DNA of 52,240 nucleotides from Actinomycetota bacterium (GCA_017852335.1 JAFMLG010000005.1:1-52240); one strand, 5' to 3'; counted from the first letter of the stretch, positions 29,387 to 38,545 are shown. Translations and numbers: made by a program. The notes: a model not told the origin generated them from the letters alone.

Positions 29387-30198
29387 GGCACCACCGTCGT
29401 CCAGGGGTCGGTCACGACCGCCGAGCGCACGACGGGCGCGACCAGGCCCCCCGCCGCGGCGTGCTCGGCGAGCCGGTCCGCGAACGCCGGCATCGCGGCC
29501 GCCTCCGTCGCGTGGTGACCGGCGTCGACCAGTGCGAGCCCGAGCGCCAGTGCGTCGAGCGCGACATGGTGGCGCACGTCGCCCGTGACGAGCACGTCGG
29601 CACCGGCCGCGAGGGCCTCCGCCGCGGCGTCGGCGCCGGCGCCGCCGAGGACCGCGACCCGGCGCACCGGACGGTCGGAGGGGCCGACGACGCGGACGGA
29701 CGGGGCGTCCAGACCGGCGGCGACGCGGCGGGCGAGGTCGCCGAGCGCGAGCGCGTCGGGGAGGTCGCCGACCCGCCCCAGCGGGCGCGCCCCCGGCCGC
29801 TCCGGCGGGAGCAGCGGCGCCACGCCGACGAGTCCCAGCGCCGCGACGACGGGGTCCGACGTGCCCGTGCCGTCGTCGGCCGCGTCGAGGTTCGTGTGGG
29901 CCGCCGCGACCGTGACGCCGGTCCGGGCGGCGCGGAGCGCGAGCGCGCCGGGCGCCGTCGCCGTCGTCAGCGCCGCGAGGGGCCGGAGCAGCAGCGGGTG
30001 ATGCGCGACGACCATGGTCGCGGGGACGGCCGCGGCCTCGTCGAGGACCTCGGCGGTGACGTCGAGGGTGACGAGGACGCGCGCGACCGGATCGTCGGGG
30101 TCCCCGACCTGCAGGCCGGGTCGGTCCCAGGAGGCGGCGTCGTGGTGGGGCCAGCCGCGGTCCAGGACGGCGAGCCAGGCTCCGACCGTGTCGCCCAC
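29383..30198 (-). CDS. Nif3-like dinuclear metal center protein (DUF34)
   Basis: A 271-residue Nif3/YbgI/YqfO family protein. Metal ligands are visible in VVAHHPLLL (HH near residue 58), AAHTNLDAA and GHHATEAAA (HxxxE near the C-terminus). Often annotated as GTP cyclohydrolase I type 2, but the biochemical role is unproven. The GTG at 30198 has GGGAG upstream, and in-frame sequence further upstream looks non-coding. A minus-strand TACGCT at 30269-30264 is a good -10. It is translationally coupled to the zinc-ribbon gene. Confidence 0.88.
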   Translation of the reverse strand: MGDTVGAWLAVLDRGWPHHDAASWDRPGLQVGDPDDPVARVLVTLDVTAEVLDEAAAVPATMVVAHHPLLLRPLAALTTATAPGALALRAARTGVTVAAAHTNLDAADDGTGTSDPVVAALGLVGVAPLLPPERPGARPLGRVGDLPDALALGDLARRVAAGLDAPSVRVVGPSDRPVRRVAVLGGAGADAAAEALAAGADVLVTGDVRHHVALDALALGLALVDAGHHATEAAAMPAFADRLAEHAAAGGLVAPVVRSAVVTDPWTTVVP

Positions 30199-30263
30199 GT
30201 CACCCGCTCCCGCCGCCGCACCGGACCGCGCCGACGTCCGCGGCGCCGACGTCGTCCCCGGGG

Positions 30264-30287
30264 AGCGTAGGCCCCCGGCACTACCCT
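30264..30287. promoter_or_regulatory. Divergent -10 pair, Nif3-like gene / tRNA-Val(TAC)
   Basis: Minus-strand TACGCT (30269-30264) lies 65 bases before the Nif3-like GTG. Plus-strand TACCCT (30282-30287) lies 36 bases before the tRNA. Confidence 0.4.
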
Positions 30288-30323
30288 CCGACCGGACCCG
30301 GTGGCGCACGACGGCACCGACCC

Positions 30324-30397
30324 GGGCGGGTAGCTCAGTCGGCCAGAGCGCCTCGTTTACACCGAGGAGGTCGGGGGTTCGAGCCCCTCCCCGCCCA
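30324..30397 (+). tRNA. tRNA-Val (anticodon TAC)
   Basis: A 74-base cloverleaf: acceptor GGGCGGG/CCCGCCC, D arm GCTC/GAGC, anticodon stem CCTCG/CGAGG with loop TTTACAC (anticodon TAC, reads GUA/GUG), T arm with TTCGAGC loop, discriminator A. CCA is not encoded (next bases CGT). With the CAC gene at 7111 the window holds two valine isoacceptors. Confidence 0.96.
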
Positions 30398-30423
30398 CGT
30401 CCGTCGGGTCCCGCGCGGGTCGC

Positions 30424-31140
30424 TCAGGCCGCGTCGGCGACCAGGGCCTCCAGCGCGATGGTCACCATCTCGCCGAACGTCCGCTCACGCTCGTCCGACG
30501 AGGTCTGCTCGCCCGACGGCACCAGGTCGGACACGGTCATGATCCCGAGCGCCCGGGCGCCGTGCTCGGCGGCGACGCCGTACAGACCGGCCGCCTCCAT
30601 CTCGATGGCCAGCACGCCCATGCGCCGGAACATGTCGAGCTGCGTCGACCGCGGGTCGTAGAACAGGTCCGCGCTGTGGACGTTGCCGACCCGGACCGCG
30701 ACGCCGGCCCGGTCGGCGGCGTCGGCGGCCGCCCGGAGCAGCGCGAAGTCCGCGATCGCGGCGAAGTCCTGGCCGCCGTACCGGGCCCGGTTCACCTGCG
30801 AGTCGGTGCAGGCGCCGGCCGCGAGGACCACGTCGCGCAGGCCGATGCCCTCGCCGACGCCGCCGCAGGAGCCGACACGGACGAGGCGCCGCACGCCGTA
30901 CTCCTTCACCAGCTCGGTCGCGTAGATCGAGGCCGAGGGGATGCCCATCCCGGTCCCCATGACCGAGACCGGCATCCCGCGGTACGCGCCGGTGAACCCG
31001 AGCATGTTCCGGACCGCCGTGACCTCGTGGGCGTCGTCGAGGAACTGCTCGGCGATGTACCGCGCGCGGAGCGGGTCGCCGGGGAGGAGGACGGCCTCGG
31101 CGAAGGCGCCCGGCTCGGCGCTGATGTGCGGGGTGGGCAT
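30424..31140 (-). CDS. deoD: Purine-nucleoside phosphorylase (DeoD type, hexameric)
   Basis: A 238-residue nucleoside phosphorylase with high similarity to the E. coli DeoD pattern: TPHISAEPG at the N-terminus, [11 protein letters not shown] (phosphate Arg), [23 protein letters not shown]-like [17 protein letters not shown] and TVSDL. It cleaves purine (deoxy)nucleosides with phosphate in salvage. The catalytic Asp in VSD is present. The start at ATG 31140 is preceded by GTGGAG. Confidence 0.96.
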   Translation of the reverse strand: MPTPHISAEPGAFAEAVLLPGDPLRARYIAEQFLDDAHEVTAVRNMLGFTGAYRGMPVSVMGTGMGIPSASIYATELVKEYGVRRLVRVGSCGGVGEGIGLRDVVLAAGACTDSQVNRARYGGQDFAAIADFALLRAAADAADRAGVAVRVGNVHSADLFYDPRSTQLDMFRRMGVLAIEMEAAGLYGVAAEHGARALGIMTVSDLVPSGEQTSSDERERTFGEMVTIALEALVADAA

Positions 31141-31179
31141 GACGGCTCCACGGGGCGAGGAGAGGAGGAGGACCGGACC

Positions 31180-31186
31180 TACCCTA
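31180..31186. promoter_or_regulatory. Overlapping divergent -10 boxes, deoD / SDR
   Basis: TACCCTA carries TACCCT on the plus strand (31180-31185) and TAGGGT on the minus strand (31186-31181). It lies 26 bases before the SDR GTG and 40 bases before the deoD ATG. Confidence 0.4.
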
Positions 31187-31211
31187 CTCGCAGGACGACA
31201 CGGGGACGACG

Positions 31212-32258
31212 GTGACCGCAGGACGACGGCCGCCCCTCCCCCTCCGCGCCGCGGCCCGCGCGGTCGACGCCGCGCTCGAGGCGGCCGTCCCGCTCTCGTT
31301 CGGCCGACCCGGCCTGGTCGTCCGCCGGGCGCTGCCCGGGTGGGACCGCCGTCCCCCGGACGGGCGCGGACGGCGGGTGCTCGTGACGGGCGCGACCAGC
31401 GGGCTCGGCCTGGCGCTCGTCCGGATGCTCGCCGCCGCCGGGGCCGACGTCGTCGCGACCGCCCGCGACGACGCCCGCGGCGCGGCGCTGGCCGCGGAGC
31501 TGACGCGGACGGGGACGCCGGGCGTCACCGTCCTCCCGCTCGAGCTCGAGGACCTCGCCGGCGTGCGCCGGCTGGCGGCCGCGCTGGCCGACGCGGCGCC
31601 CGACGTGGTCGTCCACAACGCCGGCGCGATGCACGCCGAGCGCGCCGTCACGGGCGACGGGCTCGAGCGGACGTGGCAGGGCCACGTCGTCGCCCCGTTC
31701 CTCCTGACCGGACTGCTGCTGCCGGCGCTGCGCCGCCGGGCGGACGCGCGCGTCGTCCTCGTCACCTCCGGCGGGATGTACCTCGAGCCGCTCGTCGTGC
31801 GGCGCGTCGATTCGCCCCGGGGGTACCGCCCGGCCGTCGCGTACGCCCGGGCGAAGCGGGCCCAGGTGGAGCTGGCCACCGAGTGGCACCGACGGCTCGG
31901 TCCCGGCGGCGTGGTGCTCCACGCCGCGCACCCCGGCTGGGCCCGCACGCCGGGACTGGAGCGGTCGCTGCCCGGGTTCGCGCGGGCGACCTCCGCGCTG
32001 CTCCGCCGGCCCGAGGACGGGGCGGACACGCTGCGGCACCTCGCGCTGGCACCCCGCGACGCCGCGATCGACGCCGGCGGGCTGCTCTGGCACGACCGTC
32101 GACCCCGCGCGGCGGTCCGCGTCCCCCGCACACGGACGACCGCGGAGGAACGGGCGCGGCTCTGGGAGCGGCTCGTCGCCGAGACCGGCGTCGACCCGGC
32201 GGCCGACCCTCCGGACGGCCCGACCCGTCCGGATTGGGCGCCGCCCGCGAACCGGTGA
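31212..32258 (+). CDS. Short-chain dehydrogenase (DHRS12/retinol-dehydrogenase-like)
   Basis: A 348-residue SDR. An N-terminal extension (about 1-53, Arg/Pro-rich with a helix) precedes the TGATSGLG cofactor motif at 59-66. The NAG motif (HNAGAM) and the Y-x3-K pair (YARAK) are present, with the Ser in VTSGG. The overall layout, with [11 protein letters not shown] after the active site, resembles eukaryotic DHRS12-like enzymes that act on hydrophobic alcohols or ketones. Substrate unknown. It is followed by a second SDR after 35 bases. Confidence 0.82.
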   Translation: MTAGRRPPLPLRAAARAVDAALEAAVPLSFGRPGLVVRRALPGWDRRPPDGRGRRVLVTGATSGLGLALVRMLAAAGADVVATARDDARGAALAAELTRTGTPGVTVLPLELEDLAGVRRLAAALADAAPDVVVHNAGAMHAERAVTGDGLERTWQGHVVAPFLLTGLLLPALRRRADARVVLVTSGGMYLEPLVVRRVDSPRGYRPAVAYARAKRAQVELATEWHRRLGPGGVVLHAAHPGWARTPGLERSLPGFARATSALLRRPEDGADTLRHLALAPRDAAIDAGGLLWHDRRPRAAVRVPRTRTTAEERARLWERLVAETGVDPAADPPDGPTRPDWAPPANR

Positions 32259-32293
32259 CGTCGACCCCGCCCCCGCCCCGCCCGGAGGTCCCG

Positions 32294-33040
32294 ATGACCG
32301 CTCCCGTCACCGTCCTGCTCGGCGCCACCGGCGGCGTCGGGGCCGCCACCGCGCGACTGCTCGCCGCGCGCGGCCACCGCCTCCACCTGCTCGGTCGTGA
32401 CGCCGACCGGCTGGCGGCGCTGGCCGCCGAGGTCGGGGCCGCCGGCACCGCCGTCGTCGACGCCCGTGACGTCGACGCGGTCGGGACGGCCGTCGAGGCC
32501 GTCGCCACCGCCGAGGGTCGCCTCGACGGCGCGGCCTCGGTCGTCGGCTCGCTGCTGCTGAAGGCGGCGCACCAGACGTCGGCCGAGGAGTGGGCCGAGG
32601 TGCTCGCGGTGAACCTCACGTCGGCGTTCGCCCTGCTGCGCGCGGCCGCCCCGCGCATGCGCGGCACCGGTGGCTCGATCGTGCTGACCTCCACGGCCGT
32701 CGTCCGGACGGGCATGGCGAACCACGAGGCGATCGCCGCCGCGAAGGGCGGGGTCGAGGGGATGGTCCGCACGGCGGCCGCGACGTACGGCGGGACCGGC
32801 GTCCGCGTCAACGCCGTCGCGCCCGGACTGACCCGGACCCCGTTGACGGCCCGCATCACCGCGAACGAGGCCCAGGCCGCGGCCTCGGCCCAGCTGCACG
32901 TGCTCGGCCGCATCGGTGAGCCCGAGGACGTCGCCGGCGCGCTCGCGTGGCTGCTCGACCCGGCGACCACGTGGGTGACCGGGCAGGTCCTCGGCGTCGA
33001 CGGCGGACTGGGGTCCGCCCGCCCCCGCGCGCGGGCCTGA
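32294..33040 (+). CDS. Atypical SDR lacking the catalytic tyrosine
   Basis: A 248-residue SDR-fold protein. The cofactor loop (GATGGVG, 10-16), N107 (VNLTS) and S133 (LTSTA) are conserved. K151 is present, but the tyrosine expected four residues earlier is I147, in the sequence NHEAIAAAKGG. The family may use another residue such as H144, or may have lost oxidoreductase chemistry. The DGG motif near the C-terminus is retained. ATG 32294 has GGAGG 6-8 bases upstream. It follows the DHRS12-like SDR on the same strand. Confidence 0.85.
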   Translation: MTAPVTVLLGATGGVGAATARLLAARGHRLHLLGRDADRLAALAAEVGAAGTAVVDARDVDAVGTAVEAVATAEGRLDGAASVVGSLLLKAAHQTSAEEWAEVLAVNLTSAFALLRAAAPRMRGTGGSIVLTSTAVVRTGMANHEAIAAAKGGVEGMVRTAAATYGGTGVRVNAVAPGLTRTPLTARITANEAQAAASAQLHVLGRIGEPEDVAGALAWLLDPATTWVTGQVLGVDGGLGSARPRARA

Positions 33041-33042
33041 CG

Positions 33043-33059
33043 CCGGGCCCGACGCCCGG
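33043..33059. terminator. Hairpin between convergent SDR and pgi genes
   Basis: CCGGGC (33043-33048), loop CCGAC, and GCCCGG (33054-33059) form a 6-bp perfect stem in the 24-base convergent gap. It could terminate both transcripts. There is no U-tract. Confidence 0.4.
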
Positions 33060-33064
33060 ACGGA

Positions 33065-34594
33065 TCAGCCGGGCAGCGTCGCCGCGTCGACGTGGTGCAC
33101 GGTCCGGCCGGCCGCCCGGAGCGCGGCGAGGTCGCCGGCCGCCTGGGCCCGCTTCAGGGCCGAGAAGCCGTACGGCGCCCCGGGCACGTCGGCGTCCTGG
33201 GGGTCGTCCCCGACGACGACCGCGAACACCCCGCCCGCCGGTCCACCCTTGTGGAGCTGCCCCGTCGAGTGCAGGTACCGCGGCCCGATCCCGAGGGTGA
33301 CCGGCACGTCGAGCCCACGGGCGAGCCCGCGGCACCGCGCCTCGAGGTCGGCGGCCTCCGTCCCCCCGGGGTCGACGTAGGCGAGCACCGCGAGGTACCG
33401 CGCGCCGGGGAGGTCCGCCTCGACCGCACGGAACGCGTCGGCCGGACCCGGACCGGTCCCGTCCCGCAGCGCCGCGGCGGTCGCGGCCTTCGCGGCGGCG
33501 ACGTCCGGCTGGTCGAAGGGGTCGATGCCGAGGCGCGCGCCGAGGACGGCCGTCGCGAGCATCCAGCGCAGGGCCTCGGCCCCGAGGTCGGGTCCGGCCG
33601 GCCGCGGGAGCGTCAGGACGGGGACGTCCGCGGCGGCGAGCCCATCGGCGTCGGCGCCGAGCGCGACGACCATCCGCCGCGGGTCCGGTCGGACGTCGGC
33701 CGCGGCCCGCGTCACCACCGGGATGACGCCGCGTCCGTGCTTGCCGGTCGACTCCGCGACGAGCTGCTCGATCCACGCCGCGAAGGGCTCGACGCCGGGC
33801 GGGACGAGCAGGTGCAGGACGTCGCGACCGGCGGCGGCCCCCGCGGCGAGGAAGGCGGCGAGGCCGGCCGGCCCGTCGGGGTCCGCCGGGTCCGCCACCG
33901 CGCGCCGGCGCAGCGCCGTCGCCCCCGCGACGAGCGCCGCGACGTCGACGCCGAGGAGTGCCGCCGGGAGGAGTCCGAAGGGGCTCAGCGCCGAGTACCG
34001 ACCGCCGACGTCGGGGTCACCCGGGACGACGCCCCGCCAGCCCTCGGCCCGGGCGCGGACCTCCAGCGGTGAGCCCGGATCGGTCACGGCGACGAGGCGG
34101 TGCGCGGCGTCGTCGCCGCGCGCGTCGCCGAGACGGGCCCGGTACCGGGCCAGGTGCGCCAGCGTCTCGACGGTCGTCCCGGACTTCGACGCGGCGACGA
34201 GGAGCGCCGAGGACCACGGGACCTCGCGCTCGACGCGGAGCACCGCGGCCGGGTCGGTCGAGTCGATCGTGCGGAGCCGCGGCGAGCCGGGCGCCGGTCC
34301 GAAGGTCCGGGCCAGCACCTCGGGGAACAGCGAGGAGCCGCCCATCCCCGAGAGCACCACGTCGGTGACGTCCTCGCCGCGCACGTCGGCCGCGAGGCGC
34401 GCGATGCCGTCGAGGTGCGCGTCGGCGCGGGCGTCCGAGGCGACCCAGCCGAGCCACCGGCCGGCGTCGGGGGCGGCCGACCAGAGCGAGGGGTCGCGCG
34501 CGAGGACGCGGGCGAGGTCGACGGCGACGTCCTCGGGGTCCGGTCCGTGCTCCACGCGGTCCACCCTCCCCGCCGCGGGCCCCGTCGCGCGCAC
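33065..34594 (-). CDS. pgi: Glucose-6-phosphate isomerase
   Basis: A protein of up to 509 residues with two SIS domains. GMGGSS (about residue 83) and ASKSGTTVET (about residue 134) bind the sugar phosphate. ESTGKHGRG holds the catalytic Glu, and HSTGQLHKGG the catalytic His/Lys region. It matches the actinobacterial PGI form that is elsewhere fused to transaldolase. Two starts compete: GTG 34594, with a TACGCT -10 ending 5 bases upstream (leaderless), and GTG 34555, with GGGGAGG 9 bases upstream. It interconverts glucose-6-phosphate and fructose-6-phosphate. Confidence 0.88.
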   Translation of the reverse strand: MRATGPAAGRVDRVEHGPDPEDVAVDLARVLARDPSLWSAAPDAGRWLGWVASDARADAHLDGIARLAADVRGEDVTDVVLSGMGGSSLFPEVLARTFGPAPGSPRLRTIDSTDPAAVLRVEREVPWSSALLVAASKSGTTVETLAHLARYRARLGDARGDDAAHRLVAVTDPGSPLEVRARAEGWRGVVPGDPDVGGRYSALSPFGLLPAALLGVDVAALVAGATALRRRAVADPADPDGPAGLAAFLAAGAAAGRDVLHLLVPPGVEPFAAWIEQLVAESTGKHGRGVIPVVTRAAADVRPDPRRMVVALGADADGLAAADVPVLTLPRPAGPDLGAEALRWMLATAVLGARLGIDPFDQPDVAAAKAATAAALRDGTGPGPADAFRAVEADLPGARYLAVLAYVDPGGTEAADLEARCRGLARGLDVPVTLGIGPRYLHSTGQLHKGGPAGGVFAVVVGDDPQDADVPGAPYGFSALKRAQAAGDLAALRAAGRTVHHVDAATLPG

Positions 34595-34599
34595 GCCGC

Positions 34600-34642
34600 A
34601 GCGTAACGGCGACGCCGGTCGGCGGGCCGCCCGCGTTAGGGT
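34600..34642. promoter_or_regulatory. Divergent -10 pair, pgi / HAD phosphatase
   Basis: Minus-strand TACGCT (34605-34600) ends 5 bases before GTG 34594. Plus-strand TAGGGT (34637-34642) lies 47 bases before the HAD gene GTG at 34690. Confidence 0.4.
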
Positions 34643-34689
34643 CCGCGCCGTCGGCGGCCGCGCCCGTCGCGACCGAGCCGGGGGGTCCC

Positions 34690-35610
34690 GTGCCGCATCG
34701 TCACCCCGTCGGCCCGGACCTCCCCGGCGGGCTCCGGCCCGGCGGTCGCATCGCGTCCTGGGAGGGGCGCGCGCCGGACCTCGTCGCGGTGGACGTCGAC
34801 GGCACGCTGCTGGCCGCGACGTCCGAACCCTCCCCCCGCGTCCTCACGGCCCTGCGGGCCCTCGTCGCCGACGGCGCCGCGGTCGGCGTCGCGACGGGTC
34901 GGATGCCGGCCGCGGTCGCGCCCCTGCTCGCCGCGGCGGGACTGCCCGGCCCCCACGTCGTGCACAACGGTGCCGCCGTCGTCGCCGGTGACGGCGCGGT
35001 GCTGCGGTCCTGGACGCTGACCGACGCGCAGGTCGCGGCGCTGCTCGACCTCGGACGGGGGCGGGACGACCTGCTCGTGGAGGTGTACGCCGCGGACGCG
35101 TACCGCGTCGGGCGTCGGGACCCGCGCTCGGCACAGCACACGGCGCTGCTCGGCGTCGGTCCCACGGGGACGATCGACGTCCCCGGGGACCTCGGGGCAC
35201 CGGCCGTCAAGGCGGTGGTGCTGGCGTTCACCCCGGCCGCGGAGGCGGACGCGGTCACCCGCGCGACCGCGCTCGGCCTGGCGACCGGCGCCGCGTCGGC
35301 GCCGACCGTCCCGGGGGTGCGGTTCGTCAACGTCACGCACGGCGACACCGACAAGGGGGCCGGGGTGTCGGCGGCGGCGACGGCGCTGGGCGTGGTGCCC
35401 GGAGCGGTCGCGGTCCTCGGTGATGAGACGAACGACCTGCCGGCCCTCGCGGCGGCCGGGACCGCGATCGCGATGGGCGACGCCGCCCCGGACGTCGTCG
35501 CGGCCGCGCACCTCGTCGCCCCGACGTTCGCCGACGACGGCGCCGCCGTCGCGCTGGACGCGCTGCGGGGCCTCCGCGCGGCGGCTCAGGCCGAGCCGGG
35601 CACCTGGTAG
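34690..35610 (+). CDS. HAD hydrolase, Cof/YidA type
   Basis: A 306-residue HAD phosphatase with a C2 cap. Motif I is DVDGTLL (D35, D37), motif II is ATGRM, and motif III/IV is a Lys followed by GDETNDLPAL. The Cof-type cap occupies about 115-215. Such enzymes dephosphorylate sugar phosphates or cofactors such as FMN or pyridoxal phosphate; specificity is not readable. A start downstream of GTG 34690 (near residue 24-29) is possible since the first 25 residues are low-complexity. The 3' end overlaps the guaB 3' end by 25 bases. Confidence 0.85.
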   Translation: MPHRHPVGPDLPGGLRPGGRIASWEGRAPDLVAVDVDGTLLAATSEPSPRVLTALRALVADGAAVGVATGRMPAAVAPLLAAAGLPGPHVVHNGAAVVAGDGAVLRSWTLTDAQVAALLDLGRGRDDLLVEVYAADAYRVGRRDPRSAQHTALLGVGPTGTIDVPGDLGAPAVKAVVLAFTPAAEADAVTRATALGLATGAASAPTVPGVRFVNVTHGDTDKGAGVSAAATALGVVPGAVAVLGDETNDLPALAAAGTAIAMGDAAPDVVAAAHLVAPTFADDGAAVALDALRGLRAAAQAEPGTW

Positions 35611-37073
35611 TTCGGCGCCTCGTGCACGACCTCGAGGTCGTGCACGTGCGACTCCCGCGAACCGGCGGCGGTCTGGCGCACGAACCGCGCCCGCTCCCGC
35701 AGCGCCGCGAGGTCCGGGGCGCCGACGTACCCCATCCCCGAGCGCAGCCCGCCCTCGAGCTGCTCGGTGACCTCGCTGACCGCACCGCGGTACGGCAGGA
35801 GCCCCGAGACGCCCTCGGGGACGAGCTTCACCGGCGGTCGCGCGCCGTCGGCGCCGCGGACGCCCTCGCCCTGGAAGTACCGGTCCGCCGAGCCGGCCCG
35901 CATCGCGTCGATCGAGCCCATCCCCCGGTACTCCTTGTACCGACGGCCGCCGACGAGGACCAGCTCGCCCGGGGACTCGTCGGTCCCGGCGAGGAGGTTG
36001 CCGACCATCACGGCGGACGCACCGGCGGCCAGCGCCTTCACGATGTCGCCCGAGCTGCGAAGCCCGCCGTCGGCGATGACCGCGGCGCCGAGCTCGCGAC
36101 CGACCTCGGCGGCCTCGCGGACGGCGGTGAACTGCGGGACGCCGACACCGGTGACGACGCGGGTGGTGCAGATCGAGCCCGGCCCGACCCCGACCTTCAC
36201 GACGTCCGCACCGTGGTCGACGCAGGCGCGGACCCCGTCACCGGTCGCCACGTTCCCGACCATCAGCACGACGTCCGGATGGCGGTCCCGGAGCTTCGCC
36301 GCGAACTCCAGCACCCCGGCCGAGTGACCGTGGGCGCTGTCGATCGCGAGCAGGTCGACGCCGGCCCCGACCAGCGCGGCCGCGCGCTCCTCGCCGTCGC
36401 CGCCGGTCCCGGTCGCGGCGGCGCAGAGCAGCCGCCCCCGGTCGTCCTTCGCGGACCGCGGGTACCGGCGCACCTTCTCGACGTCCTTGAACGTGAACAT
36501 CCCGACGAGGCGCCCGTCCTCGGCCACGATCGGGAGCTTCTCGACCCGGTGCACCTGCATCCGGTCGCGCGCGTCCTCGAGCGACATCCCGGGGTCACCG
36601 GCGACGAGCCCCTCGCCCGTCATGTGGTCACGGACGAGGGACTCTGCCGGAGCGCCGAGCCGCAGGTCGCGGTTGGTCACGATGCCGACCAGGCGGTGCG
36701 CGTCGTCCACCACGGGGAAGCCCGAGACCCGGTACCGGACCATCAGCTCGTGGGCGCGACCGACCGTGTCGTCGGGACGGAGCGTGACCGGGTCGGTGAT
36801 GAACCCCGACTCGGAGCGCTTCACCGCCTCGACCATCGCGGCCTGCGCCTCGACCGGGACGTTCTTGTGGATGACGCCGAGCCCGCCCTGACGCGCCAGC
36901 GCGATCGCCATCTCGGCCTCGGTGACGCGGTCCATCGCGGCCGAGAGGACCGGCAGCTCGAGCAGGACGCGCTCGTGCAGGCGCGACCGGATCGCGACGT
37001 CGCGCGGGAGGACCGACGACGGCCCCGGCAGGAGCAGGACGTCGTCGTAGCTGAGCGCCTCGGGGATGGTCAC
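35586..37073 (-). CDS. guaB: Inosine-5'-monophosphate dehydrogenase
   Basis: A 495-residue enzyme that oxidises IMP to XMP, committing to GMP synthesis. The TIM barrel carries SYDDVLLLPG at the N-terminus, the catalytic Cys in GPGSICTTR, and the flap (YRGMGS, then RYF...). Two CBS domains (about 95-215) are inserted in the barrel, as in standard IMPDH. It starts at GTG 37073, 8 bases after the stop of the AhpE-like gene, so they probably share a transcript. The length is standard. Confidence 0.96.
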   Translation of the reverse strand: MTIPEALSYDDVLLLPGPSSVLPRDVAIRSRLHERVLLELPVLSAAMDRVTEAEMAIALARQGGLGVIHKNVPVEAQAAMVEAVKRSESGFITDPVTLRPDDTVGRAHELMVRYRVSGFPVVDDAHRLVGIVTNRDLRLGAPAESLVRDHMTGEGLVAGDPGMSLEDARDRMQVHRVEKLPIVAEDGRLVGMFTFKDVEKVRRYPRSAKDDRGRLLCAAATGTGGDGEERAAALVGAGVDLLAIDSAHGHSAGVLEFAAKLRDRHPDVVLMVGNVATGDGVRACVDHGADVVKVGVGPGSICTTRVVTGVGVPQFTAVREAAEVGRELGAAVIADGGLRSSGDIVKALAAGASAVMVGNLLAGTDESPGELVLVGGRRYKEYRGMGSIDAMRAGSADRYFQGEGVRGADGARPPVKLVPEGVSGLLPYRGAVSEVTEQLEGGLRSGMGYVGAPDLAALRERARFVRQTAAGSRESHVHDLEVVHEAPNYQVPGSA

Positions 37074-37081
37074 CGGCCCGC

Positions 37082-37552
37082 TCAGGCGTCGACGCCGAGC
37101 TCGGCCAGCGCGGCCCGCCAGCGCTGCTGGTCCCTGGCCTCGGGGATCGGGTTCCGCTCGCTGAACCGGACGATCCCCTCCTTGTCGACGAGGAACGTCC
37201 CGCGCAGGGCGAGGCCGGTCGCGTCGTCGAACACCCCGTACGCGCTGGCGACGGCGCCGTGCGGCCAGGAGTCGCTGAGCAGCGGGAAGGTGAACCCCTC
37301 GGCGTCCGCCCAGGCCCTCAGCGCGGCCGTCGAGTCCACCGAGACACCGATGGTCTCGACCTCGTCCGAACGGAAGTGGTCGATGGAGTCGCGGAGCTGG
37401 CAGAGCTCGCCGGTGCAGACGCCCGAGAACGCCAGCGGGTAGAAGACGATCAGCACGTGCTTGCGCCCCCGGAAGTCCGAGAGCCGGACGGGCGTGCGCG
37501 TCTGGTCGTTCAGCTCGAAGTCGGGGGCGGTGTCGCCGGGCGAGAGGGTCAT
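37082..37552 (-). CDS. ahpE: AhpE-type peroxiredoxin
   Basis: A 156-residue peroxiredoxin. The peroxidatic Cys is C46 in PLAFSGVCTGEL, close to the mycobacterial AhpE sequence. A second Cys at 51 lies where AhpE usually has Asp; its role is unclear. The TSxxC-type active-site Thr/Ser is present. It reduces hydroperoxides using mycothiol or similar donors. ATG 37552 has GGAG 8 bases upstream, and upstream in-frame residues are low-complexity. It precedes guaB by 8 bases. Bcp/PrxQ is the alternative name. Confidence 0.88.
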   Translation of the reverse strand: MTLSPGDTAPDFELNDQTRTPVRLSDFRGRKHVLIVFYPLAFSGVCTGELCQLRDSIDHFRSDEVETIGVSVDSTAALRAWADAEGFTFPLLSDSWPHGAVASAYGVFDDATGLALRGTFLVDKEGIVRFSERNPIPEARDQQRWRAALAELGVDA

Positions 37553-37666
37553 CGCGGCTCCGGAGGGGTCGTCGGACGGGCGGCTCGGCGTGCGGCCGCT
37601 GCGGTGGGTCGGACGGTAGTGCGCGACCGCGGCGACGTCCGGCAGGGGCCGCGACGCGCGCGTCGG

Positions 37667-37672
37667 TACCGT
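37667..37672 (+). promoter_or_regulatory. -10 (TACCGT) for a predicted leaderless rhomboid mRNA
   Basis: TACCGT ends exactly 6 bases before ATG 37679. No ribosome binding site is present. Confidence 0.5.
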
Positions 37673-37678
37673 GCCCGC

Positions 37679-38545
37679 ATGGACCGCGACGCGACCTGCG
37701 CCCGGCACCCGGGCCGTCCCGCGGTCACGGTCTGCGCGCGGTGCGGCGCCCCGGCCTGCGCCGAGGAGCTGGTCGCGGCCCCCGTCGGGTACCAGTGCGG
37801 CGCCTGCGTCGCCGACGCCCCGCCGGTCCGGCGGCTCGGTGAGGCCCGGGCCACCCCGGCGACCCGGGGCCTCGTCGCCGCGATCGTCGGCGTCGCCCTG
37901 CTGACCTCGTTCGGCGCCGTCGGGACCCGGGACTTCGCCCTCGTGCCGCTGCTGGTCGCGTCGGAGCCGTGGCGCCTGGTCTCGAGCGCGTTCCTCCACG
38001 CCGGCCTCCTCCACCTCGGCTTCAACGCCCTGCTCCTCTGGCAGCTCGGGCAGGTCCTGGAGCCCCGGGTCGGCGCCCGGGGGATGCTCGGCCTCAGCGC
38101 CGCCGGGATGGCCGGCGGCGGCCTCGGCGTCGTCGCGCTGGCCTGGCTGACCGTCGCGACGCCGCTCGCGGACGTCCCGGTGCTGGGGTGGGTGCTCGCG
38201 ACGGGCCCGGCGACCGCGACCGTCGGGGCCTCCGGCGCCGTGTTCGGCCTGATGGGGGCCGTCCTCGGCATCCTCCGCCGCCGGGGGGTCGATCCGCGCA
38301 CGACCCCGATCGGCGCGTCGGTCTCGTCCCTCGTCGCGATCAACCTCGTGCTGACCTTCGCCGTCCCAGTCATCTCGGTCGGTGGCCACGTCGGCGGCCT
38401 CGCCGCCGGATTCGTCGCGGGGCTGACCGTCCCGCCGGCGACGTCGGGCCGCCGCGGCGACACCGCGGCGTGGGGCCTGAGCGCGGCGCTCCTGGTCGTG
38501 GCCGTGGTCCTGGCCGGCGACCTCGCGGCCCGGCTGCTCCCGTGA
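37679..38545 (+). CDS. Rhomboid intramembrane serine protease with N-terminal zinc finger
   Basis: A 288-residue protein. The cytoplasmic N-terminus carries a B-box-like zinc finger (C7, H10, C19, C22, C27, C40, C43). Six or more transmembrane helices follow. The rhomboid signature is HAGLLHLGFNALLLWQLG (107-124), with the nucleophile S185 in GASGAVFGLMGA and the base H237 in GGHVGGLAAG. It cuts transmembrane segments of partner proteins. The zinc finger plus rhomboid arrangement is common in actinobacteria. The predicted mRNA is leaderless. Its stop overlaps the SURF1 start (GTGA). Confidence 0.92.
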   Translation: MDRDATCARHPGRPAVTVCARCGAPACAEELVAAPVGYQCGACVADAPPVRRLGEARATPATRGLVAAIVGVALLTSFGAVGTRDFALVPLLVASEPWRLVSSAFLHAGLLHLGFNALLLWQLGQVLEPRVGARGMLGLSAAGMAGGGLGVVALAWLTVATPLADVPVLGWVLATGPATATVGASGAVFGLMGAVLGILRRRGVDPRTTPIGASVSSLVAINLVLTFAVPVISVGGHVGGLAAGFVAGLTVPPATSGRRGDTAAWGLSAALLVVAVVLAGDLAARLLP

